Origin: an uncultured Gardnerella sp. | GTDB lineage: Bacteria; Actinomycetota; Actinomycetes; Actinomycetales; Bifidobacteriaceae | Reading direction: 5' to 3' | Assembly (NCBI GenBank): GCA_947292085.1 | Contig: CAMYPN010000007.1 | Coordinates: forward strand, 1 to 40,653 | Length of the DNA stretch: 40,653 bases | Shown: in pieces, positions 25,222 through 35,257 of the stretch | Layout of the letters: each line of letters starts with the position of its first letter | Position numbering within the stretch: position 1 is the first letter of the stretch | Notes under the pieces: generated by a model | What the model was told of the DNA's origin: nothing | Databases searched by the model: none | Seen by the model: only the letters and a program-made list of their open reading frames with translations | Program-made: the position numbers and the translations under genes

Positions 25222-26910
25222 ATGACACCAAGCGATTCAAACAACAATGATGTTAATTTAGTTAATAATAATAAAGATTTTATTGCTGATACAACGCTTT
25301 TTATGTATGCAACAGCAGTAAGTGATGTTGGTACTGTAAGAAGTAATAATCAAGATTCTGCATTTGCTGGAGAACATCTTGCCGCAATATGTGACGGAAT
25401 GGGTGGCCACGCAGGCGGCGATACAGCTTCTACTATTGCAATACGTTCATTAGCTCATATTGAGCAAGATTCTCGTCCTAACGATGTAAAAATTGTGTCT
25501 TCTATGCTTGAAACTTCAATTATGGCAGCTCACGATGCAATAGTTGGAAAAGCAAAAAGAGAACGCAAACTTGCAGGAATGGGAACTACGGTTACTGCTG
25601 TTACTTTAGTACACGGTTACTGGGTTTTAGCTCATTTAGGTGATTCTAGAGCGTATCTTCTTAGAGATAATCATCTTATGCGCATGACATCAGATCACAG
25701 TTATGTGCAGCATTTAATTGATACCGGTCATATTACTCCAGAAGAAGCGCGCAATCATCCTCAGCGTAATGTTGTTATGAGAGTTCTGGGTGATTTTGAT
25801 ATTGATCCTCGTCCAGATGTAGCTTTGCGTGCTGCTCATCCTTCAGATCGTTGGCTTTTATGCTCAGATGGTTTATGTGGAGTACTCGAAGATTCAACAA
25901 TTCAAGAAACTTTGAGTACTATTTCTAATCAAGAAGAGTGTGCACAAAAGCTAGTTTCAATGGCTTTGAAAGCTGGAAGTACTGATAATGTTACTGCAGT
26001 AATAGCGGATGCCACTTTAGCGTTAGATGCAGATGCTTTTGATCTTCCTCATCAAACTCCATTAGTAGGCGGTGCTGCAGGAAAAGATTTAGAAGCAATA
26101 GCAGATATTGTTAATAAAGCAGTAGCTTCCACTCCAGAACTTAGAGAAGGTAAAAATTCTCCTGCGCAGCGTGCTGCAGCTTTAGCTCAAAACAATGAGT
26201 CAGAAAAAGCAGATGATGAAAATAAAACTTCTTTATCTCGAATAGTGCAGCCATCGCATGTTAGAGAAGAAGAAGGAGAATTTCATAATACTGATACTAA
26301 CGAAATACCTATTGTTACTAAGAAAAATGGCAGAATTTCAACTGATCCTAGAGACCCGGATGTTGCTCGCGCTGTAAAACATGAGCAAGATGAGGCTCAT
26401 AAAGCTAAGCGCATTCGTTTACGTTGGACAAGAATTGGTATAACTCTGGCTGTACTAATGTTCTTAGTATTAGCAGCTTTAGGTGGTTACGGCGTATATT
26501 TGTGGACACAAACTCAGTATTACATTGGTAAAGATAGTAGCCATGTAGTTATTTATCAGGGTGTTCCTACTAACATTTTTGGTTTTGAACTTTCTCACAA
26601 GATTGAAGAAACAAATATTTGTGTTAAAAAGCTAGATAAATCTTGGCAAGATCAGCTTAAAGATGGTATTACTTTCGGAAATCTTAAAGAAGCTCGCGGT
26701 CATATTAAGCTTATTCGCAAAGAAATGCGTGAACGTGAGATTGAGAAACGTAAGGAAGAGCAGAAGAAGAATTCTGCTGATACTAATAACACTGCAAATA
26801 GTACGAATAATAACTCTGCTAATACTGATCAGCAAAATAATCAGCAGCAAAATAATCAGCAACAGAGTGATCAGCAGAATAACTCTACTCAAGGAGGTAA
26901 CGCTTCATGA
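25222..26910 (+). CDS. pstP: PP2C-type Ser/Thr phosphatase PstP
   Basis: It removes phosphate from PknA/PknB and their substrates. The PP2C domain (about 25-265) shows VRSNNQDSAF, CDGMGGHAGGDTAS, HLGDSRAYL, LCSDGLCGVL and STDNVTAVI, with the metal-binding aspartates. A charged linker leads to one transmembrane helix (about 405-428). The short extracellular part ends in an Asn/Gln-rich tail of about 45 residues. GAGGTGAG precedes the ATG. The stop overlaps the rodA start (ATGA). Confidence 0.95.
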   Translation: MTPSDSNNNDVNLVNNNKDFIADTTLFMYATAVSDVGTVRSNNQDSAFAGEHLAAICDGMGGHAGGDTASTIAIRSLAHIEQDSRPNDVKIVSSMLETSIMAAHDAIVGKAKRERKLAGMGTTVTAVTLVHGYWVLAHLGDSRAYLLRDNHLMRMTSDHSYVQHLIDTGHITPEEARNHPQRNVVMRVLGDFDIDPRPDVALRAAHPSDRWLLCSDGLCGVLEDSTIQETLSTISNQEECAQKLVSMALKAGSTDNVTAVIADATLALDADAFDLPHQTPLVGGAAGKDLEAIADIVNKAVASTPELREGKNSPAQRAAALAQNNESEKADDENKTSLSRIVQPSHVREEEGEFHNTDTNEIPIVTKKNGRISTDPRDPDVARAVKHEQDEAHKAKRIRLRWTRIGITLAVLMFLVLAALGGYGVYLWTQTQYYIGKDSSHVVIYQGVPTNIFGFELSHKIEETNICVKKLDKSWQDQLKDGITFGNLKEARGHIKLIRKEMREREIEKRKEEQKKNSADTNNTANSTNNNSANTDQQNNQQQNNQQQSDQQNNSTQGGNAS

Positions 26911-28463
26911 GTATGGTAATAATGCGAATACGTCAAGCTACGCTACTTCTTCTTTCGCTTGTTATTAGTGCAATAGCATTTGTTCAAATGTTCTTCCGAA
27001 TAGACGGATACATATCTACAAATTACATTGGTATGCTATCTCTCGTAACACTACTGTTCGTAATATTGTGGGGAGTGTTACTTATAAAGCAGCCGTATTG
27101 CAGTCAAGCTATTCTCCCGTGCATGGTGTTACTAACTGCTATTGGCACTGTGATGATTGCTCGCATAGACAGGCAAAACAATACTAATGTAGCTATGAAA
27201 CAGCTTATATGGGTTTGTGCAGCTCTTGTTCTGACAATCATATTTGTGGCAGTTTTCAACGATTATAGAGTATTAAGACGATTCTCATACATAAGCATGA
27301 TTATTGGTCTTATACTTTTACTTTCTCCAATGACTCCAGGATTAGGAAAAGAAATTGGTGGAGCTAGAATTTGGATTGGTTTTGGAAGCCACACTATTCA
27401 GCCTGGAGAGTTTGCAAAATTATTCTTAGCATTCTTCTTTGCAGCATATTTGTTTAATCATCGAGACAGATTAGCTGTAGGTGGCAAAAAGATATTAGGC
27501 TTGCATATGCCTAGAGTCAAAGACATGGGTCCTATTGCAATCGTGTGGGCAGCTTCTATGGCAGTTTTGGTTGTTCAGCATGATTTAGGAACTTCATTAA
27601 TGTTCTTTGCAATGTTCGTGTCAATGTTGTATGTTTCAACAGGCAGAAAAGGATGGCTTGCAATTGGTTGCGTAGCTTTCGTAATTGGATGTTTAGCTGC
27701 AGTAAAACTTTTTGCTCACGTACAGTATCGTGTTGATTCTTGGCTTCACCCGTTTGATCCAGTAGTATATAACCGCTTCCCAGGCGGTTCCGCTCAGATT
27801 GTATCAGGTTTATTTGGATTAGCTGCAGGTGGATCAACTGGAACAGGTTTAGGACAAGGTCATCCTGCTCTAACTCCGTTGGCTAATTCTGATTTTATTT
27901 ATGCATCAATTGGTGAAGAGCTCGGTTTATCTGGTTTACTTGCCGTACTTATGCTTTATTTGATAATTATTTCTTCTGGAATGATTACAGCAATGAAAAT
28001 TAAAGATGGTTTTGGTAAACTTCTTGCTTCTGGTTTAGTTTTTACTATGGCATTCCAAGTATTTACAGTTGTTGGAGGTATTACGCTTGTAATTCCACTA
28101 ACTGGCTTAACTATGCCTTATATGGCTGCTGGAGGTTCTTCTCTTGTAGCAAATTATATTCTTGTAGCAATTCTTATAGTTATATCTAATTCTGCTAATA
28201 AGCCTGAAGTTAATGTCATGTCTGATACTTTCCAATATGAAGCTTTGGCGGCACTTCGTGAACGTGAGCTTAAAGAAAGAGAAAGTGATAAAGAATCACG
28301 TAAGAGTGAAGAACAAATTCCTTTTGAACAATCTTCTTACGAGAATTTTGCAGTAAATAATAACGTAAACTCGTATCCTAACGAGAATGAAAATTTGTTT
28401 GAGGAAGAATCGCCTTCAACAAGCACTATGCCAGTAGTGCAAGGAGGTGAGCAAAATGAATAA
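26907..28463 (+). CDS. rodA: RodA/FtsW-type peptidoglycan polymerase
   Basis: A SEDS-family glycosyltransferase that polymerises lipid II together with its partner penicillin-binding protein, here PbpA. About ten or more transmembrane segments are visible. Family motifs include KEIGGARIWIGFGSHTIQPGEFAKL and YASIGEELGLSG, with the late helices ending in GLTMPYMAAGGSSLVANY. A cytoplasmic tail from about 435 is acidic. AAGGAGG precedes the ATG. The end overlaps pbpA by 8 bp. The operon position supports the elongation-type (RodA) rather than the FtsW assignment. Confidence 0.93.
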   Translation: MSMVIMRIRQATLLLLSLVISAIAFVQMFFRIDGYISTNYIGMLSLVTLLFVILWGVLLIKQPYCSQAILPCMVLLTAIGTVMIARIDRQNNTNVAMKQLIWVCAALVLTIIFVAVFNDYRVLRRFSYISMIIGLILLLSPMTPGLGKEIGGARIWIGFGSHTIQPGEFAKLFLAFFFAAYLFNHRDRLAVGGKKILGLHMPRVKDMGPIAIVWAASMAVLVVQHDLGTSLMFFAMFVSMLYVSTGRKGWLAIGCVAFVIGCLAAVKLFAHVQYRVDSWLHPFDPVVYNRFPGGSAQIVSGLFGLAAGGSTGTGLGQGHPALTPLANSDFIYASIGEELGLSGLLAVLMLYLIIISSGMITAMKIKDGFGKLLASGLVFTMAFQVFTVVGGITLVIPLTGLTMPYMAAGGSSLVANYILVAILIVISNSANKPEVNVMSDTFQYEALAALRERELKERESDKESRKSEEQIPFEQSSYENFAVNNNVNSYPNENENLFEEESPSTSTMPVVQGGEQNE

Positions 28464-29922
28464 ATGTTTACGTCAACTTTTTACAGCAGTAGTTTTTCTA
28501 TTTTTAATACTCGGATTATCAACGACTTATATTACTTCTATACATGCAAGTAAGTTGAATGCTGATCCTCGTAATCGTCGTGCTTTATATCACGAATTTG
28601 GCGCTCCTAGAGGTGCTATATTAACTTCCGACGGCACAGTTATAGCGAAATCTGAACCTTCAAAAGATGCTTTCGTATATCAAAGAATGTATGCGCAAGG
28701 TGAAATATATTCTCCTATTACAGGTTATTTCTCTATAAGTCAGAGAGCAGATAGAGGAATTGAAGCATCAAGAAATGATCTTTTAAGTGGACAATCTGAT
28801 GCTCTTTTCTTGAAACGAATTAAATCTCTATTTACGGGTGCTGAAGACAAAGGTGCTTCTATCGAAACATCTATTGATTCAAAATTGCAAACTCTTGCAT
28901 ACAATCTTATGAAAGGTAAAGATGGTGCAGTAGTTGCAATAGAACCTAAAACTGGACGTATTCTAGCTATGGTTAGTACGCCAAGTTATGACCCTAGCGA
29001 ATTAGCGTTACATAATATTGGTAATGTTAATAAAGCTTATGCGCGTTTAACTTCAGATGCTTCAAATCCTATGCTAAATCGTAGCATATCTGAGTTGTAT
29101 GCTCCTGGATCAGTATTTAAAACAGTAGTTGCAGCTGCAGCTCTTGAATCTGGAAAATATCAGCCGGATACAAAAATACCTGCAGGAGCTAGCTACACTT
29201 TACCTGGCACTAAAACGCCTCTTATAAATTCTAATCATCTAGCAAACGGTGTTGATGGTCAAATATCTTTCGAAGATGCGTTAGCGTATTCATCTAACAC
29301 TGCATTTGCTCAACTTGGTGTTTCTTTAGGGTCGGATGCGATTGTTAAGCAAGCAAAGAAATTTGGTTTCTTTGGATCATTTACATTAGACGGTTCTGAT
29401 TCTAATAGTCTTCCTATGAGGCCGGTAACGTCTAAATTCTCTATAAAACCTACACCAGATAGATTAGCATTGGAATCTGTTGGACAAGGGGATTCAAAAA
29501 TTACTCCTCTTCAGGGTGCAATGATCGCTTCAGCAATAGCTAATAAGGGTGTCCTTATGAAACCTACGCTTGTTGATTGCGTTAGAGCAAGCGATTTATC
29601 TGCACTTTCACAGACTTCGCCGACTGTTATGGGACAAGTTATGAGCAGTGATACTGCAGAAAAACTTACCGGAATGATGCAAGCTGTAGTAACAAAAGAA
29701 AACCCTAATCTTGCGCTAGGTAATATTCGTGTTGCCGTAAAAACAGGTACTGCACAACTCGGTGCTAGAAGCAAAAAAGTAAATGGTTGGGTAATTGGTT
29801 TTGCTCCCGCGGAAGATCCTAAAATAGCCATAGCTGTTATAGTGCACAATGCTAATACTTATGGAAGCTATTCTGCTGGACCTATTATGAAACAAATAAT
29901 GAAGGAGGCGCTTACGAAATGA
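28456..29922 (+). CDS. pbpA: Class B penicillin-binding protein PbpA
   Basis: The transpeptidase partner of RodA. I use the ATG at 28456, which is spaced correctly from AAGGAGG; an in-frame GTG at 28447 overlaps that site. The 488-residue protein has one N-terminal membrane helix (about 7-28), a short dimerisation region containing GAPRGAILTSDG, and a transpeptidase domain from about 150. The active-site serine is in SVFK, followed by SSN in YSSNTAF and KTG in VKTGTAQ. All three beta-lactam-binding motifs are intact. The stop overlaps the pknA start. Confidence 0.94.
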   Translation: MNKCLRQLFTAVVFLFLILGLSTTYITSIHASKLNADPRNRRALYHEFGAPRGAILTSDGTVIAKSEPSKDAFVYQRMYAQGEIYSPITGYFSISQRADRGIEASRNDLLSGQSDALFLKRIKSLFTGAEDKGASIETSIDSKLQTLAYNLMKGKDGAVVAIEPKTGRILAMVSTPSYDPSELALHNIGNVNKAYARLTSDASNPMLNRSISELYAPGSVFKTVVAAAALESGKYQPDTKIPAGASYTLPGTKTPLINSNHLANGVDGQISFEDALAYSSNTAFAQLGVSLGSDAIVKQAKKFGFFGSFTLDGSDSNSLPMRPVTSKFSIKPTPDRLALESVGQGDSKITPLQGAMIASAIANKGVLMKPTLVDCVRASDLSALSQTSPTVMGQVMSSDTAEKLTGMMQAVVTKENPNLALGNIRVAVKTGTAQLGARSKKVNGWVIGFAPAEDPKIAIAVIVHNANTYGSYSAGPIMKQIMKEALTK

Positions 29923-30884
29923 AACTTGTTGAAGGGCAGTTAGTTCATCACCGTTATCGTCTCGATCAACGTCTAGCTCAAGGCGGTATGGGAGAAGTTT
30001 GGAAGGGTTTTGATATACAGCTTGGGCGAATAGTAGCAGTAAAAGCTTTACGAACAGATACGAGTAATGTTGAAGCAAAATTAAGACGTTTACGTGCTGA
30101 AGCTCATAATTCAGCAAATTTGGCTCATCCAAATATTGCTGCACTTTTCGACTATTATGAGCATGACGGAATAGGTTTCCTAATAATGGAATATGTTCCG
30201 AGCAAGTCTTTAGCTGATTTATACAGAAAAGAAGGTGCTGTAGAACCTACTCGTCTTCTACCGATTCTTATTCAAACAGCCAGAGGACTGTTTGTAGCAC
30301 ACTCACATGGTGTTATTCATCGTGATGTGAAACCAGCTAATATTATGGTTTCTGAAACAGGAAATGTGAAAATAACTGATTTTGGTGTTTCATATTCTAG
30401 CGATCAGGAACAGATTACTCAAGATGGAATGGTAGTTGGTACAGCGCAATATATTTCCCCAGAACAAGCTCAAGGTGAGCAGGCTACAGCACAGTCAGAT
30501 ATTTATTCTCTCGGAGTAGTAGCCTACGAGGGTTTGTGCGGACATAGGCCATTTACTGGAGCAACACCTGTTGATATTGCAGCAGCTCATGTAAATGATC
30601 CAGTTCCTCCACTTCCGGAAAATATAGATCTTCAGCTTAGACAGTTTGTTATGTCTATGCTCGCTAAAAATCCTGAAGATCGCCCTAAAGATGCTTTAGT
30701 GGTTTCAAAAATTTTGGCTCGAATTGAAAGAAGATTGTTGGATCAGCAAACGTTGTTTAATGATAAAACTTCAGTTCTTTCTCTTCCTGGATCTAGATCA
30801 CTTAGACGTGTAAGAAGCATACCTCAAAATCAAGTTGATATTATTAGCATTTTTAATACCAATAATCGCAAGGAGCAGCAATGA
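29919..30884 (+). CDS. pknA: Ser/Thr kinase PknA, apparently without membrane anchor
   Basis: A Hanks-type kinase of the growth and division operon. The Gly-rich loop is AQGGMGEV (20-27), the ATP lysine is in VAVK (K42), the catalytic loop is HRDVKPAN (D136) and the metal-binding motif is DFG (154-156). The activation loop ends in GTAQYISPEQA. After the kinase domain (about 270) only a 50-residue soluble tail follows, with no hydrophobic helix. Mycobacterial PknA has a transmembrane segment and an outer part, so this version seems cytoplasmic. Both ends overlap neighbours by 4 bp. Confidence 0.93.
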   Translation: MKLVEGQLVHHRYRLDQRLAQGGMGEVWKGFDIQLGRIVAVKALRTDTSNVEAKLRRLRAEAHNSANLAHPNIAALFDYYEHDGIGFLIMEYVPSKSLADLYRKEGAVEPTRLLPILIQTARGLFVAHSHGVIHRDVKPANIMVSETGNVKITDFGVSYSSDQEQITQDGMVVGTAQYISPEQAQGEQATAQSDIYSLGVVAYEGLCGHRPFTGATPVDIAAAHVNDPVPPLPENIDLQLRQFVMSMLAKNPEDRPKDALVVSKILARIERRLLDQQTLFNDKTSVLSLPGSRSLRRVRSIPQNQVDIISIFNTNNRKEQQ

Positions 30885-32959
30885 ATACCACAATGCCCAC
30901 TTCGTTAGCGAATGGTCGATACGAATTAGGAGAGCTTATTGGACGTGGAGGCATGGCAGAAGTACGTGTTGCCACAGATAGGCGCTTAGGTCGTACTGTT
31001 GCTGTAAAAATCATGCGTTCTGATTTAGCTAATGATGAAATCTTCCTTTCCAGATTCCGCAGGGAAGCACACGCCATTGCACAAATGAATAATCCAAATA
31101 TCGTAAACATTTACGATTCTGGAGAAGAAACAGTTGTTGTAGACAATGGCACGCAAGAGAGACTTCCATACTTAGTTATGGAGTATGTGCAAGGTAAAAC
31201 TTTACGCGACATTCTTAAAATGAATGGTGCTTTAAACCAACGCGATGCTGAACAAGTTATGATTGGTGTGCTGAATGCTTTAGAGTATTCTCACCGCATG
31301 GGCATTATTCACCGTGATATTAAGCCTGGAAATATTATGATTTCCGAACAGGGCATGGTGAAAGTGATGGACTTCGGCATTGCTAGAGCTCTTGATGATT
31401 CTGCAACAACTATGACACAGTCACAAGGCGTTGTTGGAACAGCACAGTACTTGTCTCCTGAGCAGGCTCGCGGAGAGCAAGTAGACATGCGTTCCGACTT
31501 ATATTCTGCCGGTTGTGTGTTGTACGAAATGCTTACAGGACGTCCTCCATTTACTGGTGATTCTGCTGTAGCTATTGCATATCAGCATGTTTCTGAAGTA
31601 GCTACACCATTAAGTACTTTGGTACCTGGTCTGCCAGTTATGTGGGATAAGATTTGTGCTAAAGCTATGGCGAAAGATCGTCAAAATCGTTATGCTACTG
31701 CAGCTGAATTTAAAAACGATATTTTGGCATTCATGAGTGGGAATGTACCTACCGCAGAGGCTTTTAATCCTCTGAATGATCTTTCTAATATGAATGCCAG
31801 GAAGCAGGCTGAACAGACTGCTGCTACTATGGCTTTAAATGGCATAAAAGATGTGTCTGCAACGCAGAGCTTTAATCCTATAACAGGTCAGTTTGATTCT
31901 TATAACACTGGTGTAAGTACTCGTGCGGCACAGCGTGCAACAATGCAGGCTCGTAGGCGTAAACGTGTTGTTATAGGTTCAATTGTTGGTGTACTTTCAG
32001 CAATAATCGTATTAGCTGGCATAATGTTTATGCTAAGCCGTGCTCGCATGAATGGAGAGGTTACTGTACCAACGTTCAGTAGCACAACTACTAAGGATGC
32101 TGCTAGTGAAAAATTGCATGCTCTTGGATTGATTCCAGAAATATTGGATGATAATCAATCTTCTAAACCTGAAGGTGCTTTAACTAAACAGTACCCGAAT
32201 GGTGGAGAACGAGTAGAAGTAGGTTCAAAGGTTAAACTTTGGTTCTCAGTAGGACCGCAGTCTTCTAGAGTCCCAGATGTTACTGGTAAATCTCAAGACG
32301 ACGCGAGAAGAATTCTTGAAAAAGCTGGTTTTAAGATAGCAAGCGTACGCGTTGAAGATAGTGCGGAAGTGAAAAAAGATCACGTAACTCGTACTGATCC
32401 TGATTCTGACTCGTTTGCAGATAAAGGTACTTCAATTACACTGTACGTTTCTTCTGGAATTATTAAGATTCCTGATAATATGATCGGACAAAATAAAGAT
32501 AGTGTAATTAGTCAGCTACAGAATATGGGATTCAACACGAATACTGTAACTGAAGAGTCTGATGATGTTCCAGAAGATTCAGTAATACGTTTAGATCCAG
32601 CTTCTGGAAGTTCCGTGAAAGCACATAGTTCTATAACGGTTTATGTGTCTAAAGGTTCTCCAAAAGTAGAAATTCCTCGTATTGCTTTGGGTACTGTAAC
32701 ACTTAAGCAAGCTCGACAAACTCTTGAAGCCAAAGGATTAAGAGTTACGACAGCTGCCATCGCTAATGATGACGATATTGTAATTTCTATGTCAGAAGAA
32801 GCTGGAACTAGTGTGAGCAAGGGCACTGCTATTACCCTTGTAACTAAGCCAGCAGCAGCGACTGGAAGCAGTAGTACTAGCGGTAGTAGTGGTAGCAGTA
32901 CTGGTAGTAGTGCTGGAACATCTGATGATTTAGATTCTGATTCTACATCAAAGCAGTAG
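30881..32959 (+). CDS. pknB: Ser/Thr kinase PknB with four PASTA domains
   Basis: The sensor kinase that links cell-wall state to phosphorylation of division and wall enzymes. The kinase domain (1-280) has GRGGMAEV, K43 in AVK, HRDIKPGN (D146) and DFG (164-166). One transmembrane helix follows at about 363-385. Outside are four PASTA repeats (about 393-655), which in this family bind muropeptides or lipid II. The tail is Ser/Gly/Thr-rich. The last gene of the operon, it starts within the pknA stop codon (ATGA) and is followed by a strong terminator. Confidence 0.96.
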   Translation: MNTTMPTSLANGRYELGELIGRGGMAEVRVATDRRLGRTVAVKIMRSDLANDEIFLSRFRREAHAIAQMNNPNIVNIYDSGEETVVVDNGTQERLPYLVMEYVQGKTLRDILKMNGALNQRDAEQVMIGVLNALEYSHRMGIIHRDIKPGNIMISEQGMVKVMDFGIARALDDSATTMTQSQGVVGTAQYLSPEQARGEQVDMRSDLYSAGCVLYEMLTGRPPFTGDSAVAIAYQHVSEVATPLSTLVPGLPVMWDKICAKAMAKDRQNRYATAAEFKNDILAFMSGNVPTAEAFNPLNDLSNMNARKQAEQTAATMALNGIKDVSATQSFNPITGQFDSYNTGVSTRAAQRATMQARRRKRVVIGSIVGVLSAIIVLAGIMFMLSRARMNGEVTVPTFSSTTTKDAASEKLHALGLIPEILDDNQSSKPEGALTKQYPNGGERVEVGSKVKLWFSVGPQSSRVPDVTGKSQDDARRILEKAGFKIASVRVEDSAEVKKDHVTRTDPDSDSFADKGTSITLYVSSGIIKIPDNMIGQNKDSVISQLQNMGFNTNTVTEESDDVPEDSVIRLDPASGSSVKAHSSITVYVSKGSPKVEIPRIALGTVTLKQARQTLEAKGLRVTTAAIANDDDIVISMSEEAGTSVSKGTAITLVTKPAAATGSSSTSGSSGSSTGSSAGTSDDLDSDSTSKQ

Positions 32960-33007
32960 CAGAGTTCTAAATAATAAGCAGTTCAACTGTTTGAATATGA
33001 GAATAAG

Positions 33008-33045
33008 ATTAGGCGAAAAGCGAAAGTTTTTCGCCTAATTTATTT
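33008..33045 (+). terminator. Terminator of the fhaA-pknB operon
   Basis: ATTAGGCGAAAA (33008-33019) pairs with TTTTCGCCTAAT (33028-33039), followed by TTATTT. It lies in the 318-bp gap 32960-33277. The rest of the gap holds a doubled CTGTTAGTAAA (from 33052) and the next terminator, but no gene. Confidence 0.85.
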
Positions 33046-33200
33046 AGAAGCCTGTTAGTAAATAGTCTGTTAGTAAAATGCCTTAAGCATGCCAATAGCA
33101 TCAGTATTAGCAACATAATAAGCAAGGATTTTAGAATAATAATATTATTCTTACTGTTCTGCGTCGTAATGCTTTATTTAAAGTTATAAAGCAAGCAAAA

Positions 33201-33240
33201 AATAAAGGCAACTGCGTAATCGCAATTGCCTTTATTTATT
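33201..33240. terminator. Bidirectional terminator before the sortase gene
   Basis: AATAAAGGCAACTGCG (33201-33216) pairs with CGCAATTGCCTTTATT (33221-33236) with one mismatch and a 4-base loop, flanked by A-rich and T-rich runs. It would stop the minus-strand sortase transcript and back up the pknB terminator. Confidence 0.8.
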
Positions 33241-33277
33241 TAAGCGCCCCTATAAGCCTTGTTATGCGCCTTGTAAG

Positions 33278-34384
33278 CTACGCAAGCGTATAGTTAGACA
33301 TTTGATGCAGGAACGGTACGGTTGCGGCTGCAAAAGGGAAAATCCACTGAAGTAGTACAAGTGTAATAAAAAAGTAAATCAGCAATGATAAAACCCAACG
33401 AATAGGTTTAATTCCTGGCTGATATCTCAAAATACTTCCGAAAATACTCGCATCTGGCTTAGCTTTGCGGCCTGTGCGAATGAGACGAAGCTCTGGCCAT
33501 TTCCAAGCGACAGCACCTGCAGCAAAAATAACAATGTAGATAGCAATTACAACAAGCATGACTGGAACTAATGAGTCAAGCCTAGAAATAAGAGATTGCT
33601 GTTCGTTGTTTATAAACCTAACGTGTCCGTTTTCGTCCAAAGTAGAAAGCTCTTTAGGAATACCATCCTTAATCTTAGCCCAGTAAACGAATTCACCATA
33701 GCTGATCCAACGATGAGTTGGAACAGAATACTTTGGCTCACAAGTTGTAAGGGTAAGCATTCTCTTAGTTGGTTTCTCATCAGGATGTTCAGGATTTGGA
33801 GCAACAACTTCACCGTGATCTGGTGTAACAATCTTGTGTGTTGTGTACTTGTATACGAACCAGTAGTCTTTTGTGCGAACAATTATAGGATCTCCTGGTT
33901 GCAGCAAGTCAACATCACCTAAAGGTTGACCATAGCCTGCACGGTGGCCTGCTACCGCAAAGTTACCAATTTCGCCAGGCATTGCTGACTCATGATAATG
34001 TCCTAAACCACGCAAGTTAAGGATGTCGTTAGAAGTACCTTCTACAACGTTACGTTCCCACTGATTTCCGAATCGAGGTATGTATAAACGAGCTATAAGA
34101 TCGCCTATATTGTTCTTATCTTTAAGAGCAGGAGGATCGTCTGTTTGTGGAATAGCGATTTTGGTTTTGTCTCCGCCTTGAGGGTTAGTCCACGAAGTGG
34201 CTTGACGTGCTTCTACCTGTATATGCTCAGCTTGAGCACCTGTCCACCACATTTGCCACACGATATAAAGCACGCAAACAATAGCAGAGGCAATTAATAT
34301 TTCGCCAATAACACCAACAGTTTGCCACAAAAAGCTTGATTTGCTTTTTTTAGTGCTTTCTTCGTTTGAATGGCTAGAACGCAT
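33278..34384 (-). CDS. Class E sortase
   Basis: A membrane transpeptidase that attaches surface proteins to the cell wall. Of 368 residues, an N-terminal membrane helix is at about 23-45, and the sortase barrel (about 95-245) has the catalytic His in AVAGHRAGYG, the catalytic Cys in TLTTCEP and the Arg in HRWISYGEF. Two further hydrophobic helices close the protein. Class E is the usual sortase in actinobacteria near pknB and crgA, where it acts as a housekeeping enzyme. No substrate with a sorting signal is seen in this window. It lies 29 bp downstream of the DUF881 gene. Confidence 0.92.
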   Translation of the reverse strand: MRSSHSNEESTKKSKSSFLWQTVGVIGEILIASAIVCVLYIVWQMWWTGAQAEHIQVEARQATSWTNPQGGDKTKIAIPQTDDPPALKDKNNIGDLIARLYIPRFGNQWERNVVEGTSNDILNLRGLGHYHESAMPGEIGNFAVAGHRAGYGQPLGDVDLLQPGDPIIVRTKDYWFVYKYTTHKIVTPDHGEVVAPNPEHPDEKPTKRMLTLTTCEPKYSVPTHRWISYGEFVYWAKIKDGIPKELSTLDENGHVRFINNEQQSLISRLDSLVPVMLVVIAIYIVIFAAGAVAWKWPELRLIRTGRKAKPDASIFGSILRYQPGIKPIRWVLSLLIYFFITLVLLQWIFPFAAATVPFLHQMSNYTLA

Positions 34385-34413
34385 TATGTACCCCTTTATT
34401 TGTTAATAACATC

Positions 34414-35181
34414 TTAAAACGCGGTGTTACCTGCAGAACCTTGAGAAACTGTAGCGTATCGCAGAGGTTGAAGTAAAGCAGACGATTCAGGGAATCGTAA
34501 CTTATTCTTTTTTTCAATCTTCCATCCTAAGCCAAATGTACTCACATAATCTTTATAAGTTTGTACAGCTGGTGAATTATTTAGAGCTTCATCCATAGAA
34601 TCCACCGGGCCAATAGCAGATATTCTATATGGTGGTGAGTACTGATGTCCTTGCAACATTAGTACATTACCTATGCAAATAACTGCCGAATTAAACAGTA
34701 CACGCTGATCCTGAATCATCATCGCTTCAGCTCCACCCTTCCACAATGCGTTAACCACAGCTTCAACATCTTGTTGGTGAACAACATAATCATTAATGTT
34801 GCTTGTACTGCCAGTTCCGTTTACCGCATTTTTCCACAAAGGTGAGTCGTTAAGAGTAACTGTAATTCCTGGTCCTTCTAATTTAGGAAGTACTGTGCTG
34901 CTTCCTGTATCTGAAGAAATTTTAGCTACACTACCGCTGTCTACTAAAGTTTTATTAAGAAGAGTAATTTTAGAGTCTAAAGATTTTATATCTTCTCGCA
35001 AAGTTTTTGTTCGTTGAGAATTTCTCTCAACCATTTGACCAGTATTAGAAGTTACGAAAGCTGTGCGATTTACTCGAAGATTAGTTACAAACAGAAAGCC
35101 TGTTAAGCACACTGCAATAGCAACAGCAAAACTACCCAATGATGGGTGTTTGCTACTGTGCTTACCTGTACGTTTTGCCAT
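34414..35181 (-). CDS. DUF881 membrane-anchored protein
   Basis: A 255-residue protein with one N-terminal membrane helix (about 15-35), a coiled segment (about 45-75), then the DUF881 domain with EGPGITVTLNDSP, DVEAVVNALWKGGAEAMMIQ and PPYRISAIGP. DUF881 proteins are commonly found beside crgA and class E sortase genes in actinobacteria, and their function is unknown. It probably forms a two-gene operon with the sortase and diverges from crgA across 76 bp. Confidence 0.88.
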   Translation of the reverse strand: MAKRTGKHSSKHPSLGSFAVAIAVCLTGFLFVTNLRVNRTAFVTSNTGQMVERNSQRTKTLREDIKSLDSKITLLNKTLVDSGSVAKISSDTGSSTVLPKLEGPGITVTLNDSPLWKNAVNGTGSTSNINDYVVHQQDVEAVVNALWKGGAEAMMIQDQRVLFNSAVICIGNVLMLQGHQYSPPYRISAIGPVDSMDEALNNSPAVQTYKDYVSTFGLGWKIEKKNKLRFPESSALLQPLRYATVSQGSAGNTAF

Positions 35182-35257
35182 AATTTCCCATTTTCTTTCT
35201 GCGTTCGAGTGTAACCACTATTATAGCGTGTAGCCGATTGATTGGAGAGTTAACGTT

